Shown: piece after piece, positions 19,313-29,018 of the stretch | Position numbering within the stretch: the first letter of the stretch is position 1 | Layout: each line of letters opens with the position of its first letter | Source: Adlercreutzia hattorii | Lineage (GTDB): Bacteria > Actinomycetota > Coriobacteriia > Coriobacteriales > Eggerthellaceae | DNA length: 64,000 nucleotides | NCBI RefSeq assembly: GCF_011405655.1 | Contig: NZ_AP022829.1 | Span: forward strand, 2,031,001-2,095,000 | Reading direction: 5' to 3' | Notes under the pieces: model-generated | The model's input: only the letters and a program-made list of their open reading frames with translations | The model's database searches: none | What the model was told of the DNA's origin: nothing | Position numbers and translations under genes: made by a program

Positions 19313-20823
19313 CGCGTCCCGAACGTTGGTGTAGCGGACGTTTCGCGTGCCGAATAGTCGCGGCACGAGAAACGGCCATCGCTAGAATCGTTTGTTGCGA
19401 AGTAAACCGATTCGAGAAAGGCGATGACCGCAATGGACACTTTAGCAGCAATCGGCGCCGACGCGCCCGAGATTCCCAGATTCGACGACGGCATGGTCAA
19501 CATCAACGAGCTCGTCAGGACCCTCGCCGAGGCGATCGTCAACGAGATCATGGACGCGCAGGCCGAGGACGCCTGCGCCGAGGGCAACCAGCGCAACGGC
19601 TACCGGGAGCGCCGGCTCCTCACCAGCGTCGGGCGCATCACGCTGCGCATCCCGAAGCTCAGGCGGGGGACCTACTTCCCCGAGGACCTCATCGAGCGCT
19701 ACAGCCGAGTCGACCGCGCCGTGGTGGCCGCGGTGGCCGAGATGGTCACCAGCGGGGTGTCCACCCGCAAGGTGGAGAAGGTGGCCCGCGCGCTGGGGGT
19801 CGACCGCATGAGCGCCAGCCAGGTGTCCCGCATCTGCGAGTCCCTGGACGCCGCCGTGGCCGACCTGCGGGGGCGACCCCTCGGCGGCGCGCGCTTCCCC
19901 TATCTCTGGATAGACGCCACCTACCTCAAGTGCCGCGACGGCGGCCACGTCTCCAGCTGCGCCGTGGTCACCGCCATCGGGGCCGCCGACACCGGCCACC
20001 GGGTCCTCCTGGGCGTGGACTCCGCCGACACCGAGGACTACGCCTCGTGGCGGGCCTTCCTGCTCTCGCTGCGCGAGCGGGGCGTCGCCGGCGTGCGCTG
20101 CGTCACCTCGGACGCCCACGCGGGCCTGAGGCGCGCCATCGAGGAGGTGTTCCCCGGCGCGGCCTGGCAGCGCTGCGTCGTGCACCTGGAGCGCAACGTG
20201 TGCGCGCTGGCCCGCAACAGGCGCGAGCGGGCGCTCCTGGGCTCGGTGATGCGGGCGGTGTTCGCGGAGTCGGACCCCGCGCTCGTGCGCGAGCTCTACC
20301 ACCTGGCGGTCGACGAGATCGGCGCGGTCAGCGCCGCGGCCGGCGCGCTTTTGGAGGAGGCCGAGGCCGACGCGCTGGCCTACCTGGACTTCCCGCCGGC
20401 GCACCACCGCAGGCTGCGCACCAACAACGTCCAGGAGAGGATGAACCGGGAGATCAAGCGCCGCGCCAACGTCGTCCAGGTGTTCCCATCCAGGAAGTCG
20501 CTGATCCGGCTCCTGGGCGCGGTGCTGTCCGAGATGGACGAGGACTGGGCGGCGCGGCGCTGGTTCACCGAGGAGTCGATATCGGAGGTCTTCGAGGACA
20601 GGCGCCGCTGGAGGCCCGGACGGCCGCCGGCGTACGAGGGCACCGCGGCGGAGCACGCCGCGCGCATCATCGCCGTGGTGATGGCCGACGGGGGCGCCGT
20701 CAGGAAGGCGGCGTGATCCAATGGTGTAGAATAGCAGCGTTCTAGGGATGGTTCGATCTCCTCGGACGGCCTCCGGCCGCCCTCGCAGATCGAATCGCTA
20801 CACCAACAATCGGGACACTACCA
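19313..20823 (+). mobile_element. Intact IS256-family element
   Basis: Terminal inverted repeats are clear: GTCCCGAACGTTGGTGTAGC near the left end and, inward from the right end, GTCCCGATTGTTGGTGTAGC. ACGATCACGAT occurs directly outside both ends (19302-19312 and 20823-20833), a convincing 8-11 base target duplication; the exact boundaries can shift by a few bases within it. One transposase gene fills the interior. The sequence appears undamaged and therefore recently active. Confidence 0.88.
19424..20716 (+). CDS. IS256-family (mutator-type) transposase
   Basis: 430 residues. The RNase H-like core is complete: WIDATYLKCRDGG (first Asp), VTSDAHAGLRRAIEEVFP (second Asp), the conserved WQRCVVHLERNV, and NNVQERMNREIKRRANVV with the catalytic Glu. 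The start may be ATG 19424 or ATG 19433. Family members move by a copy-out route through a circular intermediate. It is much closer to a complete IS256 protein than the remnant at 9862, and differs from it in sequence, so these are two separate insertions. Confidence 0.93.
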   Translation: MTAMDTLAAIGADAPEIPRFDDGMVNINELVRTLAEAIVNEIMDAQAEDACAEGNQRNGYRERRLLTSVGRITLRIPKLRRGTYFPEDLIERYSRVDRAVVAAVAEMVTSGVSTRKVEKVARALGVDRMSASQVSRICESLDAAVADLRGRPLGGARFPYLWIDATYLKCRDGGHVSSCAVVTAIGAADTGHRVLLGVDSADTEDYASWRAFLLSLRERGVAGVRCVTSDAHAGLRRAIEEVFPGAAWQRCVVHLERNVCALARNRRERALLGSVMRAVFAESDPALVRELYHLAVDEIGAVSAAAGALLEEAEADALAYLDFPPAHHRRLRTNNVQERMNREIKRRANVVQVFPSRKSLIRLLGAVLSEMDEDWAARRWFTEESISEVFEDRRRWRPGRPPAYEGTAAEHAARIIAVVMADGGAVRKAA

Positions 20824-20831
20824 CGATCACG

Positions 20832-21038
20832 ATGCATGACATATGGCAAATGGTCTGCGGGCAAGAAGACAGAAATCCCGACAGACTCTCATCTTGGCCT
20901 TGTAAAACCTACGTGGAACTTGTCAAAATCAATATCGATTCCAAAACCAAAAGCACCCACATGAATTTTCTCAAGAAAGACTTGAGGAACTACTTGAAGC
21001 ACCGCGAAAGAAAAGCCGCAAAAAAGCCTAGACTCTAA
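20832..21038 (+). CDS. Small basic protein, unknown, at IS256 edge
   Basis: From ATG 20832, inside the right target copy, a frame of 68 residues reads MHDIWQMVCGQEDRNPDRLS and ends with a lysine/arginine-rich tail (HRERKAAKKPRL). The composition is AT-richer than the transposase and protein-like. It may be the 3' part of a gene cut by IS256, although its frame does not match the fragment on the left side. The stop overlaps the end of the converging wzy-like gene. Not recognised. Confidence 0.35.
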   Translation: MHDIWQMVCGQEDRNPDRLSSWPCKTYVELVKINIDSKTKSTHMNFLKKDLRNYLKHRERKAAKKPRL

Positions 21039-22272
21039 TAGCCGAGGTTCTCCCCGCATCCCAATAGTACGCCAGGGCCAGCATGAGGGGCCAACTGATG
21101 GTAATGAGAGATTCCATGAGACCGATCACAAAGAAGCATGCCACAACGACCGTCAGCACCGCTGACGCGAAGTCATGGCGCCCCTGATAGAGTGTGCGCA
21201 TCGCCAACAGGATGAGGATTCCGTAGAGCACCACTCCCGCCAGACCGCCCGATACCAGCACGTGCAGGAAGAAGTTGTGGGCATTGTTGTAGAGGAAGTC
21301 GTTGAAGAACAACCCGAACCTCACCGATGCGCCGTAGCCCAGAAGCAGATGATCCGGCGTCATGAGCGAGAAAACGCCATCCCATACGAAGGTGCGCAGC
21401 GTGAACGTAACCGTCTTCCCCAAGACTCCCACGATGATGGGCGCGAAAAGCTCCTGGATCTTCACTCCCATCAGAAGCACGGCCGCGACCACGTAAGCCC
21501 CGAAGCAGCTGAATCCGTTGACCGCCGGACGCGTTTTGCGAAACTGCACCGCAACAAACAGCACGGGAAAAAGAGCCAGGGCAACCACTGAGGTGGCCGA
21601 ATAGGAGACAATGCACTGCACAAGCCCTATGGCGAAAAGCGCGACACTGCGGGCGGAGCAGCGCCTCCCCCGCTGCGCATCCAAGAGCAGCGAGCAGCCA
21701 ACCGACGGCAGAGCAAGATCGATGGAAGCATTCTTGTGACCGTAGAAATTCGAGGGCTCCCGAGTGCCCGTTACCACACCCTGAGGCCATCCTAGCACTG
21801 AAATCGTATTGCAGATCGACAAGACCCCCGTGACGATCAGGATGGCCCAGAGGAGTTCAGTCATGCGATCCCTGTACGCATAGTTCACGAGCAGCACTGA
21901 CACGAGAAGAGGAGCCCAATCGTAGAAGCATTGTACGTATATCCACGTACGCCCTGCACCTTCGTTGATGAGCGTCGAAAGGAACATGAGCGCCGTTATG
22001 GCGATAGCAATGAGCGAGAAGGCATCCTTGCTGCCATGTCGTATGCACAAGCAGACGAGCGCGGCCACCGTCGCCACGCGCCACACCTTGAACAGCCCGG
22101 CCACCTCGGGAACAACACCCCGAATAAACCCCGTCGGCTCGAAGAACGGTATCAGCAGAGCAGCGAATAGGAGAACGTATCGCCAGTCCGTTCCAAACGA
22201 ATTCCGCCTTCGGGGCACGGTGCTGCGACGACGCCCGTCTTTATCCGAGTGTGCCATCAAAGCGATCGCCAT
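21028..22272 (-). CDS. O-antigen ligase/polymerase-like membrane protein (Wzy/WaaL fold)
   Basis: About 414 residues from ATG 22272 with roughly ten hydrophobic helices and, late in the protein, the typical loop MTPDHLLLGYGASVRFG followed by NNAHNFFLHVLVSGGLAG, the H-N-x-x-L motif region of the Wzy_C/WaaL family. Such proteins transfer or polymerise lipid-linked glycans on the outer membrane face. A GTG at 22386 overlaps the upstream stop and is an alternative start, but its extra 38 residues look non-coding. Last gene of the tarI-tarJ operon. Confidence 0.8.
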   Translation of the reverse strand: MAIALMAHSDKDGRRRSTVPRRRNSFGTDWRYVLLFAALLIPFFEPTGFIRGVVPEVAGLFKVWRVATVAALVCLCIRHGSKDAFSLIAIAITALMFLSTLINEGAGRTWIYVQCFYDWAPLLVSVLLVNYAYRDRMTELLWAILIVTGVLSICNTISVLGWPQGVVTGTREPSNFYGHKNASIDLALPSVGCSLLLDAQRGRRCSARSVALFAIGLVQCIVSYSATSVVALALFPVLFVAVQFRKTRPAVNGFSCFGAYVVAAVLLMGVKIQELFAPIIVGVLGKTVTFTLRTFVWDGVFSLMTPDHLLLGYGASVRFGLFFNDFLYNNAHNFFLHVLVSGGLAGVVLYGILILLAMRTLYQGRHDFASAVLTVVVACFFVIGLMESLITISWPLMLALAYYWDAGRTSAIRV

Positions 22273-22382
22273 GGCCAATGCGCCTTCCCTTGCTCTTATC
22301 TTACCTTGCCTGTTAATGATATTGAAGTGTACCACGCCCATCCCCGACCACCTGGATCGCCAAGCAAGGCACGTCGAACAAA

Positions 22383-24287
22383 TCACACGGCATCGTTAGA
22401 GCCCGTCGGCACAATCTCGGCGTTGAACAAATCCGCGAAGTCCAACAGGCTCTTCTCGGGCATGGGGCTGTAGGCGGCGAAGTCCGTGTCCGATGCGATT
22501 ATCTCCATTGCCGCGCAGAAGAGCATCTTATGGCGGCGGGAGCCGAAGGCTACCAGCTTGCCGTGGCTGCCGCAGCGGGGAGGCCGCTGGCCCTCACGTA
22601 GGGCGTAGTAGCGGGCAATGCCGTCATCCCGCTGGCCGTCGCACTCGAATTGGGTCAAGGCGCTTCGCGGGCCATCGGGGCCGTCCGTGTAAATCCAGAT
22701 GTCGCCGCCTTCGGCGAGTCGGCGAATCAGGCGCCGGTCGAGCCGCGTCTTCCAGCGCGGAACCCGGCCGTCGAGCAGCTTGATCGCATTCTCCCGGGCC
22801 TTCCCCGTCAAGTGGTCGACGACAATCTCGCCCTTGCCCAAGTCCAGCCTAACGCGCCACTTCCCCACGATCCTCGTATGACGAAGCGCATAGGCCGAGC
22901 AGGCCATCTCCCTGACCGACCACCTTAGGGGAATGCTCGCGCCGTCGAGGCGCAACTCAAGCCAGATATCCTCGCTCTCGTCCAAATTGCATGCGAAGTC
23001 GAACCGGAAGGAGCGGCCCAGCTTCACCGTTGCCGTCGGACAGCCCTCCACTATCTCCGTCAGCGCCAGGGCATCCGCACTGCCCCCGCGATCGACCTTT
23101 CGGGGGCGCCGGCGCAGCAACAATTCCACTCCCCCTTCCCAACCGGCAAAGAACGGCGAGATCAGCGTACCGGATACGTGCAGCTCGCCATCGCGCACGG
23201 CAATCCGCGTCAGTGTCGCGCTTGCGCAGCCGTCAGCAAACACGAGGGCATCACCCCTCAACACCGCAAGAGCCCCCGGCGCCACGCGCCAGCGCAATGG
23301 CTCGCGGCGCTTCAAGCTCAGTGCGAACAACCGATGCTCCTCCCGCAGATTGGGGTGCCTTAGTATCAGATCGTCATCCACGCACTCCATGAGGTTTCCC
23401 AGTCGGCCCAGCGCCCTACCGTAGGCTGCGCCTTCCAAATGCGCGGGCAGCGCGATGCCCGCCTTCAGCTTCCACGAGAGATCGTTCACAAGCAGTCCCT
23501 GGATATAGGAAGGCACTTCGTTGCCGTAGCGGCCGAAGAAGTCCTCGAACAGCGCGATGTTGTTGTCGTAGAGGCGCTCCGGCTGGCGCAGGGCAGTGGA
23601 CGCCCCCTCGTCGCTGCGAATCCACCGGTATTCCGCTTCGGCGCAGAAGCCCAGCTGCATGCTGCGCTGGAGCACGTCGGTGCAGTACTTCTCGTCCTCG
23701 TGCACGATAACGCCGTTAGCGGGCGCGAAATCGAAGAGCACATTCCCGTCGAAGCGATTGCGCACGGCCACGTTCATGGTGGCCTGGGCAATCGTGGCGT
23801 TCTCCGGAAGCGTCAAATCGTAGATGCCCGTCTCTCGCAGTACATCGTAGCGGTGGTGCAGCCGCTGACGCTTTCCTTCGCGAATCGACACGATGGGGTA
23901 AGTGGCCAACTCCACCTCATCTGGGCACGACTCGAAAAACTTCGAGACATTCTCCAGCGTCTCGGGGCTTAAGGAGTCGTCCGGATCAAGGAAGAAGAGG
24001 TAGCGGCCACGTGCGGCTCGGATGCCCGCATTGCGCGCCTCGGAGACGCCGGCGTTCGGCTGCGCGACAACGCGTACCCAGGGACGCTCTGCGGCAAAGG
24101 CCTCGCAGAGCGCAAGCGACTCATCCGTAGAGCCGTCGTCGATAAGCAAAACCTCGAGATCGCTCTTGCTGATTGTTTGGCGCTCCAGACAATCGAAGCA
24201 CGCTTTCAAGTGCGAAGCCTTGTTGTACACGGGAACGACGACGGAGGCCGCAGGCTGGCGATCTGAATATGACTCGCGGTCGGTCAT
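22383..24287 (-). CDS. Glycosyltransferase family 2 with long C-terminal domain
   Basis: 634 residues. Residues about 12-240 form a GT-A domain: ASVVVPVYNKASHLKACFDC, LLIDDGSTDESL, NAGVSEARNAG and the metal-binding YLFFLDPDDSLSPE (DxD-like). The rest (about 390 residues) is beta-rich and resembles the accessory part seen in teichoic-acid glycosyltransferases; it may bind polymer. It starts 3 bases after the TagF-like stop, so the genes are co-translated. It probably decorates or starts the poly(ribitol phosphate) chain. Confidence 0.82.
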   Translation of the reverse strand: MTDRESYSDRQPAASVVVPVYNKASHLKACFDCLERQTISKSDLEVLLIDDGSTDESLALCEAFAAERPWVRVVAQPNAGVSEARNAGIRAARGRYLFFLDPDDSLSPETLENVSKFFESCPDEVELATYPIVSIREGKRQRLHHRYDVLRETGIYDLTLPENATIAQATMNVAVRNRFDGNVLFDFAPANGVIVHEDEKYCTDVLQRSMQLGFCAEAEYRWIRSDEGASTALRQPERLYDNNIALFEDFFGRYGNEVPSYIQGLLVNDLSWKLKAGIALPAHLEGAAYGRALGRLGNLMECVDDDLILRHPNLREEHRLFALSLKRREPLRWRVAPGALAVLRGDALVFADGCASATLTRIAVRDGELHVSGTLISPFFAGWEGGVELLLRRRPRKVDRGGSADALALTEIVEGCPTATVKLGRSFRFDFACNLDESEDIWLELRLDGASIPLRWSVREMACSAYALRHTRIVGKWRVRLDLGKGEIVVDHLTGKARENAIKLLDGRVPRWKTRLDRRLIRRLAEGGDIWIYTDGPDGPRSALTQFECDGQRDDGIARYYALREGQRPPRCGSHGKLVAFGSRRHKMLFCAAMEIIASDTDFAAYSPMPEKSLLDFADLFNAEIVPTGSNDAV

Positions 24288-24290
24288 TGA

Positions 24291-25535
24291 TTATCCCTTC
24301 AACGACTTCTCAAGGATCTCCCGACCGAGCGCGAACTCGATGATGCGGTCCGTCGCATGGCCGTCGCATGCGCCCATGAAGCGGTCGCGGAACTTATCCA
24401 CCTCGGACGAATCGAAGCTCTCGGCGCTTTCTGCAATCGCCTGAATCACCTCTTCGGTCGAGGTGCAGACGGGGCCAGGGGTGAGCGCATCGTAATCGTA
24501 GTAGAAGCCGCGCCAATCAGCGTACTCGTCCTGATCGAAGGCGAAAAACACCATGGGACGACCGAAAAGCGAATACTCGAACACAAGCGAGGAGTAATCG
24601 GAGATCACCGCATCTGCGCTGCAGATAAGCTCATTGATGGCGATATCGTGCGTGACATCGAAGGCGAAATCGCGACAGCACTCTGGTATGGCGGGCAACT
24701 CGCGCACAAAGGGATGGTGCTTGATGAGGAGCACCGCATCCTCCCCCATGGCACGTTTCATGGCCTCGATGTCAAGGGCAGTTGGCGCTTCCGCATGAGC
24801 CACTCGGCCCCGAAAGGTAGGGGCGTACACGATCGCGCGTTTGCCCTTCGCCTCGGGGACTACGGATAGCAGCTTGTTGCGGCTTTTCTTCAAGTATGCC
24901 TCGTCGAAGAACACATCGGTGCGACTCACGCCTATCGGCTGCACAACGCCGGGTTCATCCTGCAGCACCATAGCCTCCTCGTAGGCCCATACGACCTCCG
25001 GGCTACTCACCGTGACAAGCGAGAGATTCTTGTAGAACGGATGGCGCAGAATCTCATCGCGAGACCCGCCGAAGATGAGATCGGCGGTGCTCATACCCCA
25101 CTTCTTGAAAGCGCCGCACCCATGCCACAGCTGAACCACCGTCGTTTCCTCTCGCAGTGGCAGGCAGCTTACGACGTTGGAGGCGTCGTTCAGGAAGACG
25201 CACTGGGCAGTGGCGAGATCACGGACGGCTTCGATGCAGTTGCGATAATACTGACGCAGCCTAACGCGGGTCTCCCCGAGAGAAATGAATTCGACGTCGA
25301 GTTCGGGCACGCAACTCAGACGCTCGTAGAGGACTTCGAAGCTTTCAGGGACAGTCGGTTCCTTGTTTTCCAGAAAGACGACCTTCCCCGGCTGAATGGG
25401 CTGCTTGGCCGCGCGGCGGTACTCGCCCGGCAGAATGCGGAAGAGCAGCAGATCCTTTGCCCATTGGCGTATCCGATGAAGCACGGCGCCCTTCGCTCGC
25501 GTCAAAAGCGGCTTCTTCTCACTGGTCTCGTTCAT
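24291..25535 (-). CDS. CDP-glycerol/ribitol polyol-phosphate transferase (TagF/TarL-like)
   Basis: 414 residues of the Glyphos_transf (TagB/TagF) family. VVQLWHGCGAFKKWG holds the catalytic-type histidine; APTFRG, LLIKHHPFV (second catalytic histidine region), and the donor-binding ADAVISDYSSLVFEYSLFGR are present. An N-terminal amphipathic basic segment (HRIRQWAKDLLLFRI) may hold it on the membrane. Since tarI and tarJ precede it, CDP-ribitol is the likely donor; CDP-glycerol is the alternative. Confidence 0.88.
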   Translation of the reverse strand: MNETSEKKPLLTRAKGAVLHRIRQWAKDLLLFRILPGEYRRAAKQPIQPGKVVFLENKEPTVPESFEVLYERLSCVPELDVEFISLGETRVRLRQYYRNCIEAVRDLATAQCVFLNDASNVVSCLPLREETTVVQLWHGCGAFKKWGMSTADLIFGGSRDEILRHPFYKNLSLVTVSSPEVVWAYEEAMVLQDEPGVVQPIGVSRTDVFFDEAYLKKSRNKLLSVVPEAKGKRAIVYAPTFRGRVAHAEAPTALDIEAMKRAMGEDAVLLIKHHPFVRELPAIPECCRDFAFDVTHDIAINELICSADAVISDYSSLVFEYSLFGRPMVFFAFDQDEYADWRGFYYDYDALTPGPVCTSTEEVIQAIAESAESFDSSEVDKFRDRFMGACDGHATDRIIEFALGREILEKSLKG

Positions 25536-25556
25536 CGCTTCCTCGCTTGGATGACT

Positions 25557-26579
25557 CTACATGTTCCAGCGGATGACCGTCTTGCCCATGGGTTTGCGGA
25601 TGTCCGCCTCGAAGGCCGCCGAAATATCCGATATTTGCCGGGCCTCGTTCACGCTGCAGACGAGAGCGGCGAGGTAGTCCAGCACCTCTGGATGCTCGTG
25701 GTAGAGCCGCACCGTGGCCTCGAAGTCCTCGCGACCGCTGCGGCTGCTGCCGAACAAGCGCAAGCCCTTCTCCAGCACCATGCGGGTGTTGATGGGCACG
25801 TTGTTCTCGGAGACGCCGAGCAGCGATACGGTGCCCTCGGGGTTGATGCGGTCGATGATCTGCTCGATAGCGGCGACGGATCCCTCGCCGCCGGCGCATT
25901 CGAAGGCGTGATCGACGAGCTCCACGCCGCTCACGTCGTCGACAAGATGCGTCTCGTCCGCGAACGTGAAATCGTGCAGCTTCGATTCGTTGCGACCGAA
26001 TACGACGATCTTCGTATCAGGGTATCTCGTATGAAGAAGCAGCGAGACGATGTAGCCCATGTTGCCGTCGCCCCATACGCCGATGCGCTCGCGTCGGCCG
26101 TGGGCGATTTTGTCGAAGCGGGAGATAGCATGGGTGGCCACGCTCACGAGCTCGGTGAAAGCCGCCACCTCGCAATTCACGTCCTGAGGAAGCAGCACCA
26201 CGCGCTCCGGCGGAAGAACCATGCTCTCCTGCATGAACCCATCGAAACCGCTGCCGCAGAACCGGCTGGATCGAAGGTAGTTCTCAGCGATAAATTCATC
26301 CTGTTCGGTGGGGGCGTTGGGGAGCATGACGACGATATCGCCGGGCTGGAACGCACCCGTGTTATCGCTGACCACACGGCCGATACCTTCGTGGATGAGC
26401 GCCATGGGCAGCTTCTTGTCCAGCACCTCCTTGCTGCGCGTCCCCTGATAGTAACGCTGGTCGGCATTGCAGATCGACAGATATGTTGGTCGAACGATGA
26501 CCTTGCCGGTGGTGTCCTGAGACACGACAACCGGCTCGATAGTTCGGGGGGCTGTGAGGCGATAGACAGTATTCAGCAT
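25557..26579 (-). CDS. tarJ: Ribulose-5-phosphate reductase (TarJ-type alcohol dehydrogenase)
   Basis: 340 residues of the zinc-dependent medium-chain dehydrogenase superfamily. ICNADQRYYQG, LIHEGIGRVVSD (zinc-site H-E) and the Rossmann-like GVWGDGNMGYIVSLLLHT match TarJ, which reduces ribulose 5-phosphate to ribitol 5-phosphate with NADPH. The gene follows tarI with a 3-base gap, the order found in wall teichoic acid clusters. It is complete. Sorbitol-type dehydrogenase is the main alternative, excluded mainly by context. Confidence 0.87.
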   Translation of the reverse strand: MLNTVYRLTAPRTIEPVVVSQDTTGKVIVRPTYLSICNADQRYYQGTRSKEVLDKKLPMALIHEGIGRVVSDNTGAFQPGDIVVMLPNAPTEQDEFIAENYLRSSRFCGSGFDGFMQESMVLPPERVVLLPQDVNCEVAAFTELVSVATHAISRFDKIAHGRRERIGVWGDGNMGYIVSLLLHTRYPDTKIVVFGRNESKLHDFTFADETHLVDDVSGVELVDHAFECAGGEGSVAAIEQIIDRINPEGTVSLLGVSENNVPINTRMVLEKGLRLFGSSRSGREDFEATVRLYHEHPEVLDYLAALVCSVNEARQISDISAAFEADIRKPMGKTVIRWNM

Positions 26580-26582
26580 CGG

Positions 26583-27287
26583 CTAGGCCTCCAGCATTGC
26601 TTCTGCCACGCGCAGATCCTGCGGATAGGTGATCTTGACGTTCGACACGTCGCCGCGCACCAGGGCCACCTTCTTGCCGCGCAGAACGAAGGCCTTGCAG
26701 GCGTCGGTGAGAATGGCGCTCTCCTCGGGAGTAAGCGATTCCAACGTTTCGCGCAATTCGCGCATATTGAAGCTCTGGGGCGTCTGGCCTTGGTAGAGCA
26801 CGCTGCGGTTCGGGATAGAAGAGATGAGCTCGCCGTCGAGACTCTCAACGATGGTGTCGGTGGCAGGCACGACGGTATCGCAGGCGCCATGAGCGAGAGC
26901 GGCGGCGATGTTATCCTCGATGATGCGCAGCGAGACGAAGGGCCGCACCGCATCGTGGGTGACGATGATGGAGGCGTCGTCCGCCTGGCACTCGTCCTCG
27001 AAGTAGCGGATGGCGTTCATGATGGTGTCGTTGCGCTCGGCGCCACCGGCGATGACGGCAACCTGGCCAGCGTACTGTGGGCAGTGCTTGGCGATGATGT
27101 CCTTCGTCTGCTGGATCCACGTTGCCGGCGTGAGCACGAGGATCCCATCAAAGCATCCAGCGGCGCAGAATTTCTCGAGAGTGTGCACAAGAATGGGCTT
27201 GTCGCCCAGATAGAAGAACTGCTTCGGCTTATTAGGGTTCCCCATCCGAACCCCCGACCCTCCCGCAAGAATAGCAGCAAACTGCAT
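26583..27287 (-). CDS. tarI: D-ribitol-5-phosphate cytidylyltransferase
   Basis: 234 residues of the IspD/TarI family. AAILAGGSGVRMGNPNKPKQ is the CTP-binding loop, and VTHDAVRPFVSLRIIEDNI and LYQGQTPQSFNMREL match TarI. It makes CDP-ribitol from ribitol 5-phosphate and CTP. ATG 27287 is preceded by AAAGGAG at 6 bases, better than the in-frame ATG 7 codons upstream. IspD for isoprenoids is the alternative; pairing with tarJ argues for TarI. First gene of its operon; 27288-27487 is the divergent promoter region. Confidence 0.88.
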   Translation of the reverse strand: MQFAAILAGGSGVRMGNPNKPKQFFYLGDKPILVHTLEKFCAAGCFDGILVLTPATWIQQTKDIIAKHCPQYAGQVAVIAGGAERNDTIMNAIRYFEDECQADDASIIVTHDAVRPFVSLRIIEDNIAAALAHGACDTVVPATDTIVESLDGELISSIPNRSVLYQGQTPQSFNMRELRETLESLTPEESAILTDACKAFVLRGKKVALVRGDVSNVKITYPQDLRVAEAMLEA

Positions 27288-27487
27288 GTACGCTCCTTTA
27301 GTCAACACGCAGCGCCCAAGACGCCACGGACCTTGTTACGTCTGCAATTCTACCATTGAGCCTCAAGCCCACAACGCCGTTCCACGACAGTCGCACATTG
27401 CCGAATGTTGTGAAAACTTACGTCAAACGGCCAAGAGTTGTATGTTCAAGCATAAAATGGATGCATCAAGCGCAAAAAGGAGCTCGT

Positions 27488-28903
27488 ATGTCGATTTTGC
27501 TATTCCTCGTCCTCGGAATCATCGCCTTTTTCCTCATCAACTACTTGGGGGGAAGGCACATTCAACAATCCTACCAAAACGATCTCTTCGATGGCGAATT
27601 CGGAAAGAGCACAGTATTCAATATCGCCTTTCGCATCATTGCCCCCGTCGTCGTCCTCACCCTCTTTGGTGCCCTTTGCTTTTTTGTTGGCCTCCGTTTC
27701 CAATTCTCGTGTCTTTTGATCTCTGGAGGAACCTATTGGACCCTTCGCATTTTGGCATGGGTGTCAAAGCGCCGAACCGTTCGCTCTAACCTTGCAATGG
27801 TCTTTGCCCAAGCCGCAGTTTCGCTCCTCTTGTCTTGGTATCTGTTTACGGCAATCGGGAATGACCCCTTGCGATCTCTGATTCCTGACGTCGGAGATGT
27901 TTCGCTGGAGTTTATCATCCTCGCCATGACCGTGCTGTTTTACATCTTGGCTGAAAGTCCGATGTTCCGAAAAGACCGCTCGCCTAGATCGCCTCTGATG
28001 GAAAAGCAGCTATTTGCCATCGACAAGCTCTGCCGAAAATCAATGCCCGAACGATATAAGCAGGATACGGCACTGCTGATCTTGTTCTACACTTTCGCGC
28101 TCATCGAGGACACCTATCGACCCTCGTGGATCCGACAAGCCGAGCGAATCGCTTACCATGTTCTCCCCTTCAAGAAACCGGGAACCTTTGGGCTGATGCA
28201 GACAACGTCTGACCGTCCGCTTTCAGATGAAGAGAGCATCGCTTGTGCGTATGACATAGTGTCGGATATTTACGATGAGTTCATCGAAACATACCCTGAG
28301 TTCACAATTGACCCCATGAATGAAGAAGGACACGCACCCTGTCTGGTTTCCTTCCAAGATGGCTATATCTACGAGTTAGCAGAGATGCTCACGGCGTTAG
28401 AGATTCGGTCAAGCACCCTATACGGAAAATACTGTGGAACGTATCTTCTGGACGTATATAGCTATTTCGATGCCGCCAAAGCTTTCGTGCTCCGGCAATA
28501 CAACATCAGCCGATCCCAGAGCGTCCAAGTTTCACACATCACGACAAAACGATGGGCTTCCTTGGCAGTTAACGGATGGTGTCCTCTGAACCAGCAGAGA
28601 GGCTTCGCTTGCCAGGGAGGAGAAGATGCGACGAGGACGCTTGTCGGCAGATATCATCCGGGCGGAGAGAAGCTGCAGTCGCACCTGATGAAGCATGATC
28701 TGAAAGGATGTGTTTATTTCGCATATTGGGGCGTTGACGGAACGGTAATCGTGCTTTCCGAGAATTCTAGAGAGGAGGAAGCTTCAACAGTAGCCAAGGA
28801 ACTCGATATGTCGATCGAATCCATTTCATACCACTTTGAAGAACTCGCCTCAAACCCTCGAGGCTTTCTTGACGCTTCGCTCATCAAAGAGACTCATGGG
28901 TAA
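27488..28903 (+). CDS. Four-helix membrane protein with soluble domain, unknown
   Basis: 471 residues from ATG 27488 (AAGGAG 7 bases upstream); the frame is open further 5' but lacks coding character. Four hydrophobic helices lie in the first 155 residues (starting SILLFLVLGIIAFFLINYLG). The soluble part contains ALIEDTYRPSWIRQAERIAY followed by GTFGLMQTTSD and SDEESI; the E-D...R-P...L-M-Q pattern recalls lysozyme-like or transglycosylase-like domains, but I cannot name the family. It converges on the retron operon (115 bases apart) and faces away from tarI. It could be an effector, a wall enzyme or unrelated. Confidence 0.65.
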   Translation: MSILLFLVLGIIAFFLINYLGGRHIQQSYQNDLFDGEFGKSTVFNIAFRIIAPVVVLTLFGALCFFVGLRFQFSCLLISGGTYWTLRILAWVSKRRTVRSNLAMVFAQAAVSLLLSWYLFTAIGNDPLRSLIPDVGDVSLEFIILAMTVLFYILAESPMFRKDRSPRSPLMEKQLFAIDKLCRKSMPERYKQDTALLILFYTFALIEDTYRPSWIRQAERIAYHVLPFKKPGTFGLMQTTSDRPLSDEESIACAYDIVSDIYDEFIETYPEFTIDPMNEEGHAPCLVSFQDGYIYELAEMLTALEIRSSTLYGKYCGTYLLDVYSYFDAAKAFVLRQYNISRSQSVQVSHITTKRWASLAVNGWCPLNQQRGFACQGGEDATRTLVGRYHPGGEKLQSHLMKHDLKGCVYFAYWGVDGTVIVLSENSREEEASTVAKELDMSIESISYHFEELASNPRGFLDASLIKETHG

Positions 28904-29018
28904 AACCAATCGAAGCAAACTATCGCGGCATAGCTAGCCGTCCGCCGTATTTTACGAGTGCCATTATTCCCGCACTCCCGAACCACGATGACAATCGATC
29001 ATTTGCACCATCTTTATT

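Noticed and set aside
19442-20656. Long minus-strand open frame opposite the IS256 transposase
   Set aside because: It is a GC-rich antisense frame with no motifs; the plus frame has all catalytic residues.
25041-27359. Plus-strand frame of 772 codons opposite the TagF, tarJ and tarI genes
   Set aside because: Antisense to three well-supported genes; composition typical of GC shadows.
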